This document shows positions 54,120-64,000 of a stretch of 64,000 bases of DNA, piece after piece. The stretch's first letter is position 1. Each line of letters starts with the position of its first letter. A model generated the notes under the pieces. It had not been told where the DNA came from, did not search any database, and worked only from the letters and a program-made list of their open reading frames with translations. Made by a program: the position numbers and the translations under genes. The DNA comes from Actinocatenispora thailandica (GTDB lineage Bacteria; Actinomycetota; Actinomycetes; Mycobacteriales; Micromonosporaceae), in assembly GCF_016865425.1 (NCBI RefSeq), contig NZ_AP023355.1, positions 6,880,198 to 6,944,197 of the forward strand, written 5' to 3'.

Positions 54120-54336
54120 CGCACTCCCGTCCGAACCCCACCAACGGCGGCAGCCAGGATGCCGATCCGCCCGACCGCTGTCGAGCCCGTCCGCCCGAAC
54201 CACCGCGATCCGGCCCGGCCGCGATGTCGGGTGGCGACCGGTCGGCGTGCGGCCATGCCCGCTGTGTCCGCTGCAGGGTCGGGCTGCGAGTGAGCGGGTG
54301 ATCGCGGACGACAATGCGGCGTGACAAGGTACGCGC

Positions 54337-54909
54337 ATGGCGACTGCACCGAAGGACGTGTTGAAGAGCTACCTCCAGGGCGCGCGCGATGCGCTGCTGT
54401 GGAAGTTGGAGGGCGTCTCCGAGCGCGACCTCCGGTTACCTCGGACCCCGACCGGTACGAACCTGTTAGGCCTCGTCAAGCACGCGCTGAACACCGAGGT
54501 GATCTACTTCGGACCGACGTTCGGCCGCGAGTGGCGGACACCCGACGAACTCGTCTCGCCCGACGACGCCGACCCGCTCGCCGGCTGGTACGCCACCGAG
54601 GACGAGACCTCCGCCGGGGTTGTCGACCTCTACCGCCGCGTGCAGGCCTTCGCCGACGAGACCATCGACACCTTGCCCTTGGACGCGATCGGGCGCGTCG
54701 CCCATTGGGGCGGCGAGGAAGTCACGCTGCACGAGACCATGGTTCACAAGACCGCTGACCTGCAGCGCCATGCGGGCCACGCAGACATCCTCCGCGAACA
54801 GCTCGACGGCGCCGTAGGGCTGCTACCACGCAGCAGCAACATTCCCGACACCACCGACTGGCCGGCGCACACCCAGCGGCTGAGGGCGATCGCCGACCGG
54901 TTCGCCTGA
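54337..54909 (+). CDS. DinB/DUF664 family protein
   Basis: 190 residues of the DinB-like four-helix fold. SYLQGARDALLWKLEGVSERDLR, NLLGLVKHALNTEVIYFG (metal His) and HETMVHKTADLQRHAGHADILREQLDG with paired His. These proteins often use mycothiol or other thiols for detoxification. Start ATG 54337. Conserved, so the reading frame is sure, but the substrate is not. Confidence 0.85.
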   Translation: MATAPKDVLKSYLQGARDALLWKLEGVSERDLRLPRTPTGTNLLGLVKHALNTEVIYFGPTFGREWRTPDELVSPDDADPLAGWYATEDETSAGVVDLYRRVQAFADETIDTLPLDAIGRVAHWGGEEVTLHETMVHKTADLQRHAGHADILREQLDGAVGLLPRSSNIPDTTDWPAHTQRLRAIADRFA

Positions 54910-55017
54910 CAGGAAACGACGGTACGACGCCCTTCCCTGCCCCGCCGACCTGCCCGGATGATCACGATGCAGCGTCGGCACCAGACGCGGAAGGTTCTGT
55001 TCTGACCGCGAAGACTT

Positions 55018-55064
55018 CGGGTGGAGCTGAGGGGACTTGAACCCCTAACCCCCGCCTTGCAAAG
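55018..55064. repeat. attR-like copy of the tRNA-Ala 3' end
   Basis: Matches the 3' half of the tRNA-Ala at 58332-58404 (including the anticodon-loop CCTTGCAAAG on the plus strand) with one difference at 55038. Beyond 55064 it diverges, so it is not a full tRNA. Confidence 0.88.
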
Positions 55065-55156
55065 TCCACGCTGATCATGGCTGGGCGTCTGTCGACGTCG
55101 GTCTACCGCATGCGGTTACCACCCGCTGTCGGCCGACGTCCGGCCATGTCCGCTGC

Positions 55157-55179
55157 CTTGGCTACACCTTTGGCTACAC
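55157..55179. repeat. Direct repeat near left end of the island
   Basis: CTTGGCTACACCTTTGGCTA followed by CAC, nearly identical to 58279-58300. It contains the motif TTGGCTACA twice. These may be integrase arm-type sites. Confidence 0.6.
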
Positions 55180-55192
55180 GAACCGCTGCTAA

Positions 55193-56217
55193 GAGGCTGT
55201 TGGGTAGCCGGCTGACTGCGGGGCGTGGTGGCGCGATGGCGGCCGGCGCGTCGGCTGGAAAACAAGATCATCCCCGCCAGGATCGCGTTGTGTGTGCAAC
55301 TGTTCAGCTGGCGGGGATGACCGCCGCTCATGCTATCCGTCCAGCCTGTCCGATGCGGTGTGGGCGCTGATCGAGCCGTTGATGCCGGTGCGAGACCGCA
55401 GCAAGGGCGGCGCGGCGCGCACGTACGGTGATCGGCTGGTGCTGGACGCGATCTTGTTCGTGGTGCGCTCAGGCTGCCAGTGGCGGATGATCCCGCACGA
55501 TCTGCTGCCCTGGGACGCCGCGTACCGCTGGTATCGGGCGTGGATCGCCGACGGCACCTGGGACCGGGTCCATGACGCGCTACGCGATCAGGTCCGCCAG
55601 CGTGCCGGGCGTGAATGCAACCCGTCGGCGGCGGTGATCGATGCCCAGTCGATCAAGTCCAGTGAAGGCGGCCAGCACCGCGGCTACGACGCCGGTAAAC
55701 GCACCACGGGCCGTAAACGCCACATCGTGGTCGACACGTTGGGGCTGCTGCTGGTCGTGGGCGTCACTGCCGCCAGCGTCCAGGACCGGCCCGGCGGCAG
55801 GACAGTGCTTTCCGTTCTGGCGCAACGATTCTGCTCGATCGCGTTGGTGTGGGCCGACGGCGGCTACGCCAACTCGATCGACAACAGCCTGATCGGCTGG
55901 GCTCGACAGAAACTGGGCCTGGTGCTCCAGATCGTCAAGCGAACCGACGACGTGAAGGGCTTTCAGGTGCTACCGCGTCGCTGGGTCGTCGAGAGAACCT
56001 TCGGCTGGCTGGTCCGCCACCGGCGCCTGGCCCGTGACTATGAACGCCTGGCCACCAACTCCGAAGCCATGATCAAGATAGCGATGATCCGGCTGATGGC
56101 CACCCGCCTGGCCGGTCAGAGCATCCGATGGTCCAACGCCACCGAACGCGAGGCAGCCTGCCGGGCCACCATCGAAGCTCACCTCACAGCGTGATCACCC
56201 GCATACCCAACAGCCTC
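55193..56217 (+). mobile_element. IS5-family insertion sequence
   Basis: 1,025 bp with terminal inverted repeats GAGGCTGTTGGGTA at 55193 and the complement ending at 56217. A TAA target duplication lies on each side (55190-55192 and 56218-56220). It carries one transposase gene and sits inside the island. Confidence 0.9.
55292..56194 (+). CDS. IS5-family transposase
   Basis: 300 residues starting at GTG 55292. SDAVWALIEPLMP is the usual N-terminus. DDE residues are in AAVIDAQSIKSS (D), LVWADGGYAN (D) and RWVVERTFGWLVRHRRLARDYE (E), so catalysis should be possible. RSGCQWRMIP is the DUF4096 motif of this group. A hairpin-forming inverted repeat CATCCCCGCCAG with its complement flanks the start region (55267-55320), possibly limiting translation. 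Single frame without frameshift. Confidence 0.93.
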   Translation: MCNCSAGGDDRRSCYPSSLSDAVWALIEPLMPVRDRSKGGAARTYGDRLVLDAILFVVRSGCQWRMIPHDLLPWDAAYRWYRAWIADGTWDRVHDALRDQVRQRAGRECNPSAAVIDAQSIKSSEGGQHRGYDAGKRTTGRKRHIVVDTLGLLLVVGVTAASVQDRPGGRTVLSVLAQRFCSIALVWADGGYANSIDNSLIGWARQKLGLVLQIVKRTDDVKGFQVLPRRWVVERTFGWLVRHRRLARDYERLATNSEAMIKIAMIRLMATRLAGQSIRWSNATEREAACRATIEAHLTA

Positions 56218-56319
56218 TAAGAGGCTGCCGCGATCTCCGCTCGGGCTGCGTTGCCCCGCCCAAACCCTCCCTCCATCTGGTGCCCAACGATGGCTGTCGT
56301 GGCGGCCCGTTGCGGTCAA

Positions 56320-56933
56320 GGGGTCAAGGGTCAAGGGGCAAGCCTGGATGTGTGGGATGCCGATCTTGGAGGCGAGCGCTTCGGTGAAGACGACCATGAC
56401 GTCGTCGGTTCCCAGCAAGTACGTGCCGTCCGGCGGCCATTCGGTTGGCCTGCCTACCGCGATCCACGCGTGTGCCCGCCGGGTGCCAAGCCGCATCGCG
56501 AGGGAGTTGATACGGGGTCGTCAGACCACGCGACATCGACACCGGTGAGCTCAGTACCGACCAGGCCGGCCCACTGCGGATGGCGCGAGACCGAGATGGC
56601 CGCCACCCCGCCCGGCTCGCCGAGCATGACCACGTGGTCGGTCATGGGCCCGGTGAACAGTTCGAGGCCATAGTGATCGAAGCTGTCACCCCACACAGCG
56701 CAGAATCGTTCGCCGCTGTCGGCGACCAGCTCAACCCCCATGGTCGCGGCATGCCAGGTACCGAAATCCCACTGCTCCGGCTCACGACCATCATCGCCGC
56801 CCATCAGGACGTAGTACGTGATGCCAGCGATCCTCTTGCCCCGCAGCAACCCAACGGCTGCGGCGTACTTCGTCCTGGTGAGCTTCGACTCGGCCACACG
56901 GACAGAGTCCTCGCCGTTGTCGCTCTCCACCAT
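56320..56933 (-). pseudogene. Island hypothetical gene, frameshifted and 3' disrupted
   Basis: The frame from ATG 56933 reads MVESDNGEDSVRVAESKLTR, with GKRIAGITYYVLMGGDDGREPEQ and FTGPMTDHVVMLGEPGG, to DDPVS near 56510. After an apparent one-base loss it continues in another frame as LAMRLGTRRAHAWIAVGRPT, then TYLLGTDDVMVVFTEA to near 56320. It then runs toward the IS5 right end without a natural stop. I do not recognise the family. It may be cargo of the old integrative element. Confidence 0.55.
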
Positions 56934-57432
56934 CGGAAGACCAGACGAACGACCTCCACAGCTACAGCACCACTTGGCGCATCGGCGAGCGGGACGAACA
57001 GCCTCTCGGCAACCACCCACGACCCGCACCCGGCCGGCGTCCTCGGCCATCCCAGAGCCTGAGCGCCCCGCCGGAGGCATGCCCTGGTCGCGCTCGGCTC
57101 GGGCCGCGGTGCTCGGGCACGGCCAGGCGGTGAAGGCCGAAACGCTGCGCAGCAGCTCGTCTCGTCCGGCGGATCGTAACCGGCGAACCCTCGGGGGCAA
57201 GATGGCCCCGGGTTTGGGCCATCGCGGCAGCGCTCGCCCGGAACCACTACAAACGGCGGCCACGCAGAGGCGAGCGTAAGGCCGTGCCCGACAGCTCGCC
57301 CTGGTCCTGGCGGTGCTCGTCGACGGCGGCGCCGGGCGCGGGCCGGCCTACCGCCCGCCGAGGCCGCCAGGCCGTAGGCGGGCGGCCCTTCCCGGACCGT
57401 GCCCGGCGCCTGCGCCGCGCCAGTGACGCCTT
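56934..57432. other. Unassigned DNA within the island
   Basis: About 500 bases between the hypothetical gene and the integrase remnant. Frames are open but show no recognisable protein, and nothing looks like an intact excisionase or replication gene. It could hold the decayed N-terminus of the integrase. Confidence 0.4.
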
Positions 57433-58274
57433 GATCGGCTCACCGCTCGGGACGTGCAGAAATTCCTCACCGGGTTGAAGGGCCGCAAGTACACGACGGC
57501 GCGCGGCGAGAAGCGGACTCTTTCGGCAGCGTCGGTGATCAAGGTTCACGGCGTGCTGCGGGCCGCACTGGCGGATGCGGAGCGGATGGACCTGGTGGCG
57601 CGGAACGTGGCGAAGAGAGCGTCAGGCCGGCGAAGCTGGGGCGCTCCGAACGGCGGGCGTTGACGGTGGACGAAGCGCAGGCGTTCATGGGCAAGCTCTC
57701 CGGCAACCGGCTGGAAGGGCTGTTCGTGCTGGCGATGGCAACCGGTCTGCGTCGCGGGGAACTGCTGGGGCTCACCTGATCGGCGGTCGACCTGGACGAG
57801 CGGGTGCTGTGGGTGCGGCAGGCGGTACAGCGTGCGGACGGCAAGCTGTCGTTCGTGCCGGTGAAGACGCATCGTTCAGTGCGGCCGGTGCCGATCCCCG
57901 CGTTCGGGGTGCGGGCGTTGGAGAAGCATCGCGCGGTGCAGGCGGCGGAGAAGTTGGCGGCCGGCGAGGCGTGGAAGGACAACGGCCTGGTCTTCGCCTC
58001 GTCCATCGGTACGCCGTTGGAGCCGCGGAACGTGAACCGGGTCTTCGAGACGGTGCGGGCCGAGGCTGACCTGCCGTGGCTGCACCTGCATGACCTGCGG
58101 CACGCGTTCGCGACGTTCCTGCTGACCGGCGGGGTGGAGCTGCGGACGGTCATGGAGCTGCTGGGGCACTCCACGATCCGGCTGACCGCCGACACGTACG
58201 GGCACGTACTTCCGGCAACCGCGCGCGGCGCGTCCGGCGTGATGGACGGCCTGCTGCGCAGGGACAACGGCTGA
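57433..58274 (+). pseudogene. Tyrosine recombinase (phage-type integrase), decayed
   Basis: Fragments in several frames. LTARDVQKFLTGLKGRKYTT...VLRAALADAERMDLVARNVAK is the SAM-like core-binding domain, then a shift near 57612-57622 to LGRSERRALTVDEAQAFMG...MATGLRRGELLGLT, with the catalytic Arg in GLRRGE. A TGA at 57778-57780 replaces the expected Trp codon. VLWVRQAVQRADG to the end is intact, with HDLRHAF (HxxR), LGHST (His) and TADTYGHV (Tyr). The N-terminus is missing. It adjoins the tRNA-Ala att site, so it is the former integrase of this element. Confidence 0.88.
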
Positions 58275-58278
58275 GCCG

Positions 58279-58300
58279 CTTGGCTACACCGTTGGCTACA
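58279..58300. repeat. Direct repeat near right end of the island
   Basis: CTTGGCTACACCGTTGGCTA followed by CA, matching 55157-55178 at 21 of 22 positions. Lies just after the integrase stop and before the att core. Confidence 0.6.
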
Positions 58301-58331
58301 TTTTCCAACTACACAGTGTTATAAGCCCGGG

Positions 58332-58404
58332 TGGAGCTGAGGGGACTCGAACCCCTAACCCCCGCCTTGCAAAGGCGATGCTCTGCCAGTTGAGCTACAG
58401 CCCC
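58332..58404 (-). tRNA. alaT: tRNA-Ala (TGC anticodon)
   Basis: 73 bases on the minus strand beginning GGGGCTGTAGCTCAACTGGC and ending with TCAGCTCCA. The anticodon loop CTTTGCAAG gives TGC. The T-loop GGTTCGAGTCC is normal. It is the attachment site of the neighbouring island, which rebuilt the 3' end. Confidence 0.96.
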
Positions 58405-58529
58405 GAGTGGATCTCGACGGCGCGTCGATCGATGAGCGGTACCAGCATCGAACGGCGCGACGCGCGAATGACATCGCCGCCCGACGGCACACCGCCATCG
58501 AACGGCGCATCCGCATCGAACGGCACTGT

Positions 58530-58558
58530 GGCCCGACGGCGTGAATCGCCGTCGGGCC
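58530..58558 (-). terminator. Hairpin downstream of DLW-39 gene
   Basis: GGCCCGACGGCG and its complement with a 5-base loop, a 12-bp perfect stem, 39 bases past the DLW-39 stop. A second hairpin, CGGGCCGGGT with complement, lies at 58568-58590. Together they probably end transcription on the minus strand. Confidence 0.65.
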
Positions 58559-58567
58559 GCACGCGTC

Positions 58568-58590
58568 CGGGCCGGGTGGAACCCGGCCCG
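58568..58590 (-). terminator. Second hairpin after the DLW-39 gene
   Basis: 10-bp perfect stem (CGGGCCGGGT/ACCCGGCCCG) with a 3-base loop, seven bases after the DLW-39 stop codon on the minus strand. Confidence 0.65.
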
Positions 58591-58596
58591 ATGCTA

Positions 58597-58725
58597 TTAG
58601 CGAAGGTCAGGAGACGTGGTGGCCTCGTGCCAGAGAGCACGCTCGTCGTTCGCGTCCTTGACCTTCTTCGCCACCAGCGCAGCGACGCCGACAACCGCGG
58701 CGACGATCAGAAGCTTCTTCACCAT
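58597..58725 (-). CDS. DLW-39 family small protein
   Basis: 42 residues: a hydrophobic N-terminal helix (MVKKLLIVAAVVGVAALVAK), then a charged stretch ending ALWHEATTSPDLR. The LW motif after an acidic segment and the conserved place between the tRNA-Ile and tRNA-Ala genes near gyrA match the short DLW-39 proteins of actinobacteria. Its 43 codons are easily missed by length filters. The start is ATG 58725, with only a modest GGGGGACTG upstream. Function unknown. Confidence 0.85.
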   Translation of the reverse strand: MVKKLLIVAAVVGVAALVAKKVKDANDERALWHEATTSPDLR

Positions 58726-58783
58726 CAGTCCCCCTAGTTGCGAATCTCGCCGGCCGCAGACGGTCGACGCAACGGCTCGGGAG

Positions 58784-58857
58784 TGGGGCTAGCTGGAATC
58801 GAACCAGCGACCTCATCGTTATCAGCGATGCGCTCTAACCGACTGAGCTATAGCCCC
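58784..58857 (-). tRNA. ileT: tRNA-Ile (GAT anticodon)
   Basis: 74 bases on the minus strand, beginning GGGGCTATAGCTCAGTCGGT. The anticodon stem-loop CGCTGATAACG gives GAT. GGTTCGATTCC forms the T-loop. Next to tRNA-Ala as in most actinobacteria near gyrA. Confidence 0.96.
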
Positions 58858-59014
58858 CTGCGCGAGCCTGAAGATTACCCCATGGCTGCCCGGTCGGCGC
58901 CACCCGGGGTCGGCGTGGCGACGCAGTGCACCCACCACCGGATGTCGACCCGGCGGCATCGCCGACGGTACCAGCGAAACCGCCTACCGACCGCCCGAAT
59001 CGGCCCCGCAGAGA

Positions 59015-59055
59015 CGGTTCCGGCCCGGCGCCACCCGGGCGCCGGGCCGGAACCG
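59015..59055 (-). terminator. Strong hairpin terminator of the gyrB-gyrA-DUF3566 operon
   Basis: An 18-bp perfect stem starting CGGTTCCGGCCCGGCGCC with a 5-base loop lies 14 bases after the DUF3566 stop codon on the minus strand. Well placed for intrinsic termination before the tRNA genes. Confidence 0.8.
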
Positions 59056-59068
59056 GTGGACCTGCGGT

Positions 59069-59698
59069 TCAGTCCTTCTCGGAGAGCGTCACCTCGATGC
59101 CGCCGACCAGGTCGGAGCACACGTTGTAGATGAACGCGCCGAGGGTGGACAGGGCGGTGAACAGCACCATGTTGACCACGCCCAGCAGGGCTGCGACACC
59201 GATCACACCCTTGGCGGTGATCTGCAGGTTGAAGCCCTTGCCGTTGGAGCCGGCGGACCCGATCAGCGAGGTGAGCGTCTTGTTGATGCTCTCGAACACG
59301 CCCATCGTGTCCAGCGCCAGGTAGAGGACCGAGGTGGCCACCACCATCACGATGAACAGAACCAGCGACACCGCGAAGGCGAACTTCATCACCGACCACG
59401 GGTCGATGCGCTTGAGGTGCAGACGCGCCCGCCGCGGGCCGCGCGACGCGGCGGCCGACACGGTCGCCCGTGCGGCCCGGACCGCGTCCGCGACCTGCGC
59501 CTTCGCCGGACCGGAGTCCGGCGGTGCGGACACCGGCCCGGTCGGCGGCGGGTTCATGCCCGGCGGCCGAACGAACTTGCTCGTGGCCGACGGGTCGGCC
59601 GAGGGCACGGTGGCGCGCCCGACGGTCCTGTTGCCCTGCCCGTTGGCCGAGGGGCCGGAGCGCGCCGCGGCGGTCTCGTGCGTCTTGGCCTCAGTCAT
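59069..59698 (-). CDS. DUF3566 domain-containing membrane protein
   Basis: 209 residues, counterpart of Rv0007. A long Pro/Ala-rich cytoplasmic N-terminus (about 100 residues) precedes the DUF3566 domain with LHLKRIDPWSVMKFAFAVSLVLFIVMVVATSVLYLALD, and a second helix (GVIGVAALLGVVNMVLFTALST). Ends in KD after a short tail. It follows gyrA by three bases, so it is in the gyrase operon. It may take part in division-site or membrane functions, but the activity is not known. Confidence 0.92.
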   Translation of the reverse strand: MTEAKTHETAAARSGPSANGQGNRTVGRATVPSADPSATSKFVRPPGMNPPPTGPVSAPPDSGPAKAQVADAVRAARATVSAAASRGPRRARLHLKRIDPWSVMKFAFAVSLVLFIVMVVATSVLYLALDTMGVFESINKTLTSLIGSAGSNGKGFNLQITAKGVIGVAALLGVVNMVLFTALSTLGAFIYNVCSDLVGGIEVTLSEKD

Positions 59699-59701
59699 AC
59701 G

Positions 59702-62182
59702 TCAGTCCTGTTCCTCGGGCTCGTCCGCGTTGCGGGTGATCGCCACCAGCGTCACGCCCGCGGGAAGGTCCATCAACTTGACCCCCATTGTGTTCCGGTC
59801 CCGGGTCCGCCGTACAGGCTTCACCGGAGTCCGGATGACTCCGCCGTTGGACGTGATAGCGAACAACTCGTCCTCGGGCGACACCGCGAGTGCACCGACA
59901 AGTTGACCACGCCGGGTGGTGATCTTGGCGGTCAGCACCCCCTTGCCGCCCCTGTTCTGGGTGGGGTATTCCTCCACGGGAGTCCGCTTCGCATACCCGC
60001 CGTCGGTGGCGACGAGGATGTCCACGCCCTCCCTGACGACCTCCATCGTCAGCAGGACGTCCCCGTCGGTGAACCGCATGCCGATCACACCGGCGGTGGC
60101 CCGCCCCATCGGCCGCAGCGACTCGTCGGTCGCCTTGAACCGGATGGCCTGCGCGTTCGCGCTGACCAGCAGCAGGTCGTCCTCCGGCCCGATCAGCGCG
60201 GCCTTGACCACCTCGTCCTCGTCGCGCAGGTTGATCGCGATGACCCCGCCCGACCGGTTCGAGTCGAAATCGGACAGCTTGGTCTTCTTGACCACGCCGC
60301 TCTTGGTCGCGAGCACCAGGTACGGCGCGACCTCGTAGTGGGCGATCTCGATGACCTGCGCGATGTGCTCGTCCGGCTGGAACGCGAGCAGGTTCGCCAC
60401 GTGCTGCCCCTTGGCCGCGCGGCTCGCCTCGGGCAGCTCGTACGCCTTCGCGCGGTAGACCCGGCCCTTGTTGGTGAAGAACAGGATCCAGTCGTGCGTC
60501 GAGCAGACGAAGAAGTGGCTGACCAGGTCGTCCTGCCGTAGCTGGGCGCCCTGGACGCCCTTGCCGCCGCGCCGCTGCGAGCGGTACAGGTCGACCTTGG
60601 TGCGCTTGGCGTAGCCGCCGCGGGTGATCGTCACCACGACGTCCTCGCGCGCGATCAGGTCCTCGATCGACACGTCCCCGTCGAACGGGACGATCTTGGT
60701 GCGCCGCTCGTCGCCGTACTTCCGGACGATCTCGGCGAGCTCCTCGGAGACGATCTTCCGCTGCCGCTCCGGCTTGGCCAGGATGTCCTGCAGGTCGGCG
60801 ATCTTGGCCTCGATCTCGGCCAGTTCCTCGATGATCTTCTGCCGCTCCAGCGCGGCGAGCCGCCGCAGCTGCATGTCGAGGATCGCGGTGGCCTGCACCT
60901 CGTCGACGGTGAGCAGCTCCATCAGGCCGGTCCGGGCCTGCTCCGCACTCGGCGAGCGCCGGATCAGCGCGATGACCTCGTCCAGCTGGTCCAGCGCCTT
61001 GACCAGGCCGCGCAGGATGTGCGCCCGCTCCTCGGCCTTGCGCAGCCGGTACCGGGTGCGCCGGACGATGACCTCGATCTGGTGCTTGACGTAGAGCAGC
61101 AGGAACTGCGCCAGGTTGAGGGTCCGCGGCACGCCGTCGACCAGCGCCAACATGTTCGCGCCGAACGTCTCCTGCAACTGGGTGTGCTTGTACAGGTTGT
61201 TCAGCACGATCTTGGCGACCGCGTCGCGCTTGAGCACCAGCACCAGGCGCATGCCGGTACGGCCGGAGGACTCCTCGCGGATGTCCGCGATGCCGCTGAT
61301 CTTGCCTTCCTTGACCAGCTCGGCGATCCGCTCGGCCAGGTTGTCCGGGTTGACCTGGTAGGGCAGCTCGGACACCACCAGCATGGCGCGGCCCTTGGCG
61401 TCCTCCTCGACGTCCACCACCGCACGCATCCGGATCGAACCGCGGCCGGTCCGGTACGCGTCGAGGATGCCCTGGGTGCCCACGACGAGACCCTTGGTCG
61501 GGAAGTCGGGGCCCTTGACGATGCCGATGAGCGCTTCCAGCGCCTCTTCCTCGGTGGCGTCCGGGTGCGCCAGGCACCACTGCACGCCCTCCGCGACCTC
61601 GCGCAGGTTGTGCGGCGGGATCCGGGTCGCCATCCCGACCGCGATCCCCTCGGAGCCGTTGACCAGCAGGTTCGGGAACCGGGCCGGCAGCACGTCGGGC
61701 TCTTGGGTGGTGCCGTCGTAGTTCGGCGAGAAGTCGACGGTGTCCTCGTCGATGTCCCGCAGCATCTCCATGGCCAGCGGGTCGAGCCGGCACTCGGTGT
61801 ACCGCATCGCGGCGGCCGGGTCGTTGCCCGGCGAACCGAAGTTGCCGTTGCCGTCGATCAGCGGCGCCCGCATCGACCACGGCTGCGCCATCCGAACCAG
61901 CGAGTCGTAGATCGCCGAGTCGCCGTGCGGGTGGTAGTTACCCATCACCGCGCCGACGACCTTGGCGCACTTGACGTAACCCCGGTCGGGGCGCACGCCG
62001 TCGTCGAACATGCCGTACAGGATCTTGCGGTGCACCGGCTTGAGGCCGTCCCGCACCTCGGGCAGCGCGCGGCCGACGATCACGCTCATCGCGTAATCGA
62101 GGTACGACCGCTGCATCTCGACTTCGAGCCCGACCGGCTCGATCCGGTCTCCGCCGCCCGGCGGCACCGTCGTCTCGGTCAC
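59702..62182 (-). CDS. gyrA: DNA gyrase subunit A
   Basis: 826 residues starting at GTG 62182 ([11 protein letters not shown]). The quinolone-determining segment is [17 protein letters not shown] with Ser and Asp at the two main positions, so no resistance change is visible. The active-site Tyr is in MRYTECRL. The GyrA-box is [11 protein letters not shown]. The C-terminal blades follow to an acidic end (DEPEEQD). It makes the double-strand break for negative supercoiling with GyrB. Three DnaA-like boxes are upstream. Confidence 0.98.
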   Translation of the reverse strand: MTETTVPPGGGDRIEPVGLEVEMQRSYLDYAMSVIVGRALPEVRDGLKPVHRKILYGMFDDGVRPDRGYVKCAKVVGAVMGNYHPHGDSAIYDSLVRMAQPWSMRAPLIDGNGNFGSPGNDPAAAMRYTECRLDPLAMEMLRDIDEDTVDFSPNYDGTTQEPDVLPARFPNLLVNGSEGIAVGMATRIPPHNLREVAEGVQWCLAHPDATEEEALEALIGIVKGPDFPTKGLVVGTQGILDAYRTGRGSIRMRAVVDVEEDAKGRAMLVVSELPYQVNPDNLAERIAELVKEGKISGIADIREESSGRTGMRLVLVLKRDAVAKIVLNNLYKHTQLQETFGANMLALVDGVPRTLNLAQFLLLYVKHQIEVIVRRTRYRLRKAEERAHILRGLVKALDQLDEVIALIRRSPSAEQARTGLMELLTVDEVQATAILDMQLRRLAALERQKIIEELAEIEAKIADLQDILAKPERQRKIVSEELAEIVRKYGDERRTKIVPFDGDVSIEDLIAREDVVVTITRGGYAKRTKVDLYRSQRRGGKGVQGAQLRQDDLVSHFFVCSTHDWILFFTNKGRVYRAKAYELPEASRAAKGQHVANLLAFQPDEHIAQVIEIAHYEVAPYLVLATKSGVVKKTKLSDFDSNRSGGVIAINLRDEDEVVKAALIGPEDDLLLVSANAQAIRFKATDESLRPMGRATAGVIGMRFTDGDVLLTMEVVREGVDILVATDGGYAKRTPVEEYPTQNRGGKGVLTAKITTRRGQLVGALAVSPEDELFAITSNGGVIRTPVKPVRRTRDRNTMGVKLMDLPAGVTLVAITRNADEPEEQD

Positions 62183-62197
62183 GAATTACCTCTTCGC

Positions 62198-62227
62198 TGT
62201 GGATATCGCTGTGGATAGTGTGGATGA
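62198..62227. promoter_or_regulatory. Three DnaA-box-like sites between gyrB and gyrA
   Basis: TGTGGATAT (62198-62206), TGTGGATAG (62210-62218) and TGTGGATGA (62219-62227) each match TGTGGATAA (complement of the DnaA box) with one mismatch. They lie in the 104-base gyrB-gyrA gap and could link gyrA expression to DnaA level. Confidence 0.5.
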
Positions 62228-62286
62228 TCAGCCACTCAGCGTGGCCCGCTGCTGACTCCGGTCGATCCCAACCTTCTGATCCGTAG

Positions 62287-64000
<1,714 letters not shown>

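Larger units (their letters stand above)
55018..58374. mobile_element. Decayed integrative element in tRNA-Ala
   Basis: A 47-bp stretch of tRNA-Ala sequence is duplicated at 55018-55064 and 58328-58374 with one mismatch. The intact tRNA is on the right, and a broken tyrosine integrase lies just inside it. Inside both ends is a second direct repeat, CTTGGCTACACC-TTGGCTACA, at 55157-55178 and 58279-58300. The 3.3-kb interval also holds an IS5-family element and a broken hypothetical gene. I read it as the remnant of an element that used tRNA-Ala as attB. Confidence 0.88.

Noticed and set aside
55018-55064. Second tRNA-Ala gene
   Set aside because: Only the 3' part of the tRNA is present. After 55064 the sequence diverges, so the D-arm and acceptor 5' strand are missing. 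It is an att duplication.

Overview
This is high-GC DNA (roughly 70-73% by eye) from an actinomycete chromosome, a short distance from the replication origin. The right edge carries gyrB (partial), gyrA, a DUF3566 gene, tRNA-Ile and tRNA-Ala on the minus strand. The left edge carries the 3' end of pbpA, then pknA and pknB, with trpG, a class E sortase, a DUF881 gene, crgA, a PH-domain gene, a rhomboid protease and a cyclophilin close by. This is the conserved actinobacterial block known from Mycobacterium and Streptomyces, and dnaA/oriC would lie beyond the right end. A six-repeat chaplin-like surface protein, a DUF397 protein and DUF5324-like architecture point to a filamentous, spore-forming genus, plausibly in or near Micromonosporaceae. 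That placement is an inference.

Layout. 1-12.5 kb: cell-wall and cell-division core (PBP, two PASTA kinases, sortase, CrgA, rhomboid, cyclophilin) with a thiolase. 12.6-22.8 kb: CorA-type transporter, aminotransferase, serine hydrolase, a long 25-bp minisatellite, an MFS transporter whose 3' end runs into an intact IS30-family element, a BAAT-type hydrolase, a PEBP-like protein and a Tat-exported M15 peptidase. 23-35.6 kb: a branched-chain (leucine-type) acyl-CoA catabolic set in two blocks. Acyl-CoA dehydrogenase plus carboxyltransferase lie on one side, and HMG-CoA lyase plus a frameshifted biotin carboxylase on the other. Between them sit a chaplin-like gene, a proline/threonine-repeat secreted protein and a luciferase-like oxidoreductase. 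Both catabolic promoters carry an identical 18-bp palindromic element. An XRE/NB-ARC/TPR regulator and a TetR regulator follow.

35.6-55 kb is an accessory stretch of small metabolic and regulatory genes: GNATs, a VanZ-TetR pair with a palindromic operator in front of a class A flavin monooxygenase, SGNH hydrolase, FrnE-like DsbA, a YbaK-like deacylase, a second MFS transporter, two amidohydrolases, an SDR and an AhpD-like protein. It contains several minisatellites and, near 43.6 kb, a parS-like site surrounded by DnaA-box-like sequences. 55.0-58.4 kb is a decayed 3.3-kb integrative element in tRNA-Ala, with a 47-bp att duplication, a broken tyrosine integrase and an intact IS5-family insertion. 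58.4-64 kb is the tRNA/DLW-39/DUF3566/gyrA/gyrB core.

In M. tuberculosis the genes from gyrA-Rv0007-ileT-alaT to ppiA are almost adjacent (established knowledge). Here about 47 kb of accessory DNA separates alaT from the cyclophilin. Three otherwise conserved host genes (biotin carboxylase, phosphotransferase, YcxB-like) carry apparent single frameshifts, which could be real decay or assembly errors in GC runs.
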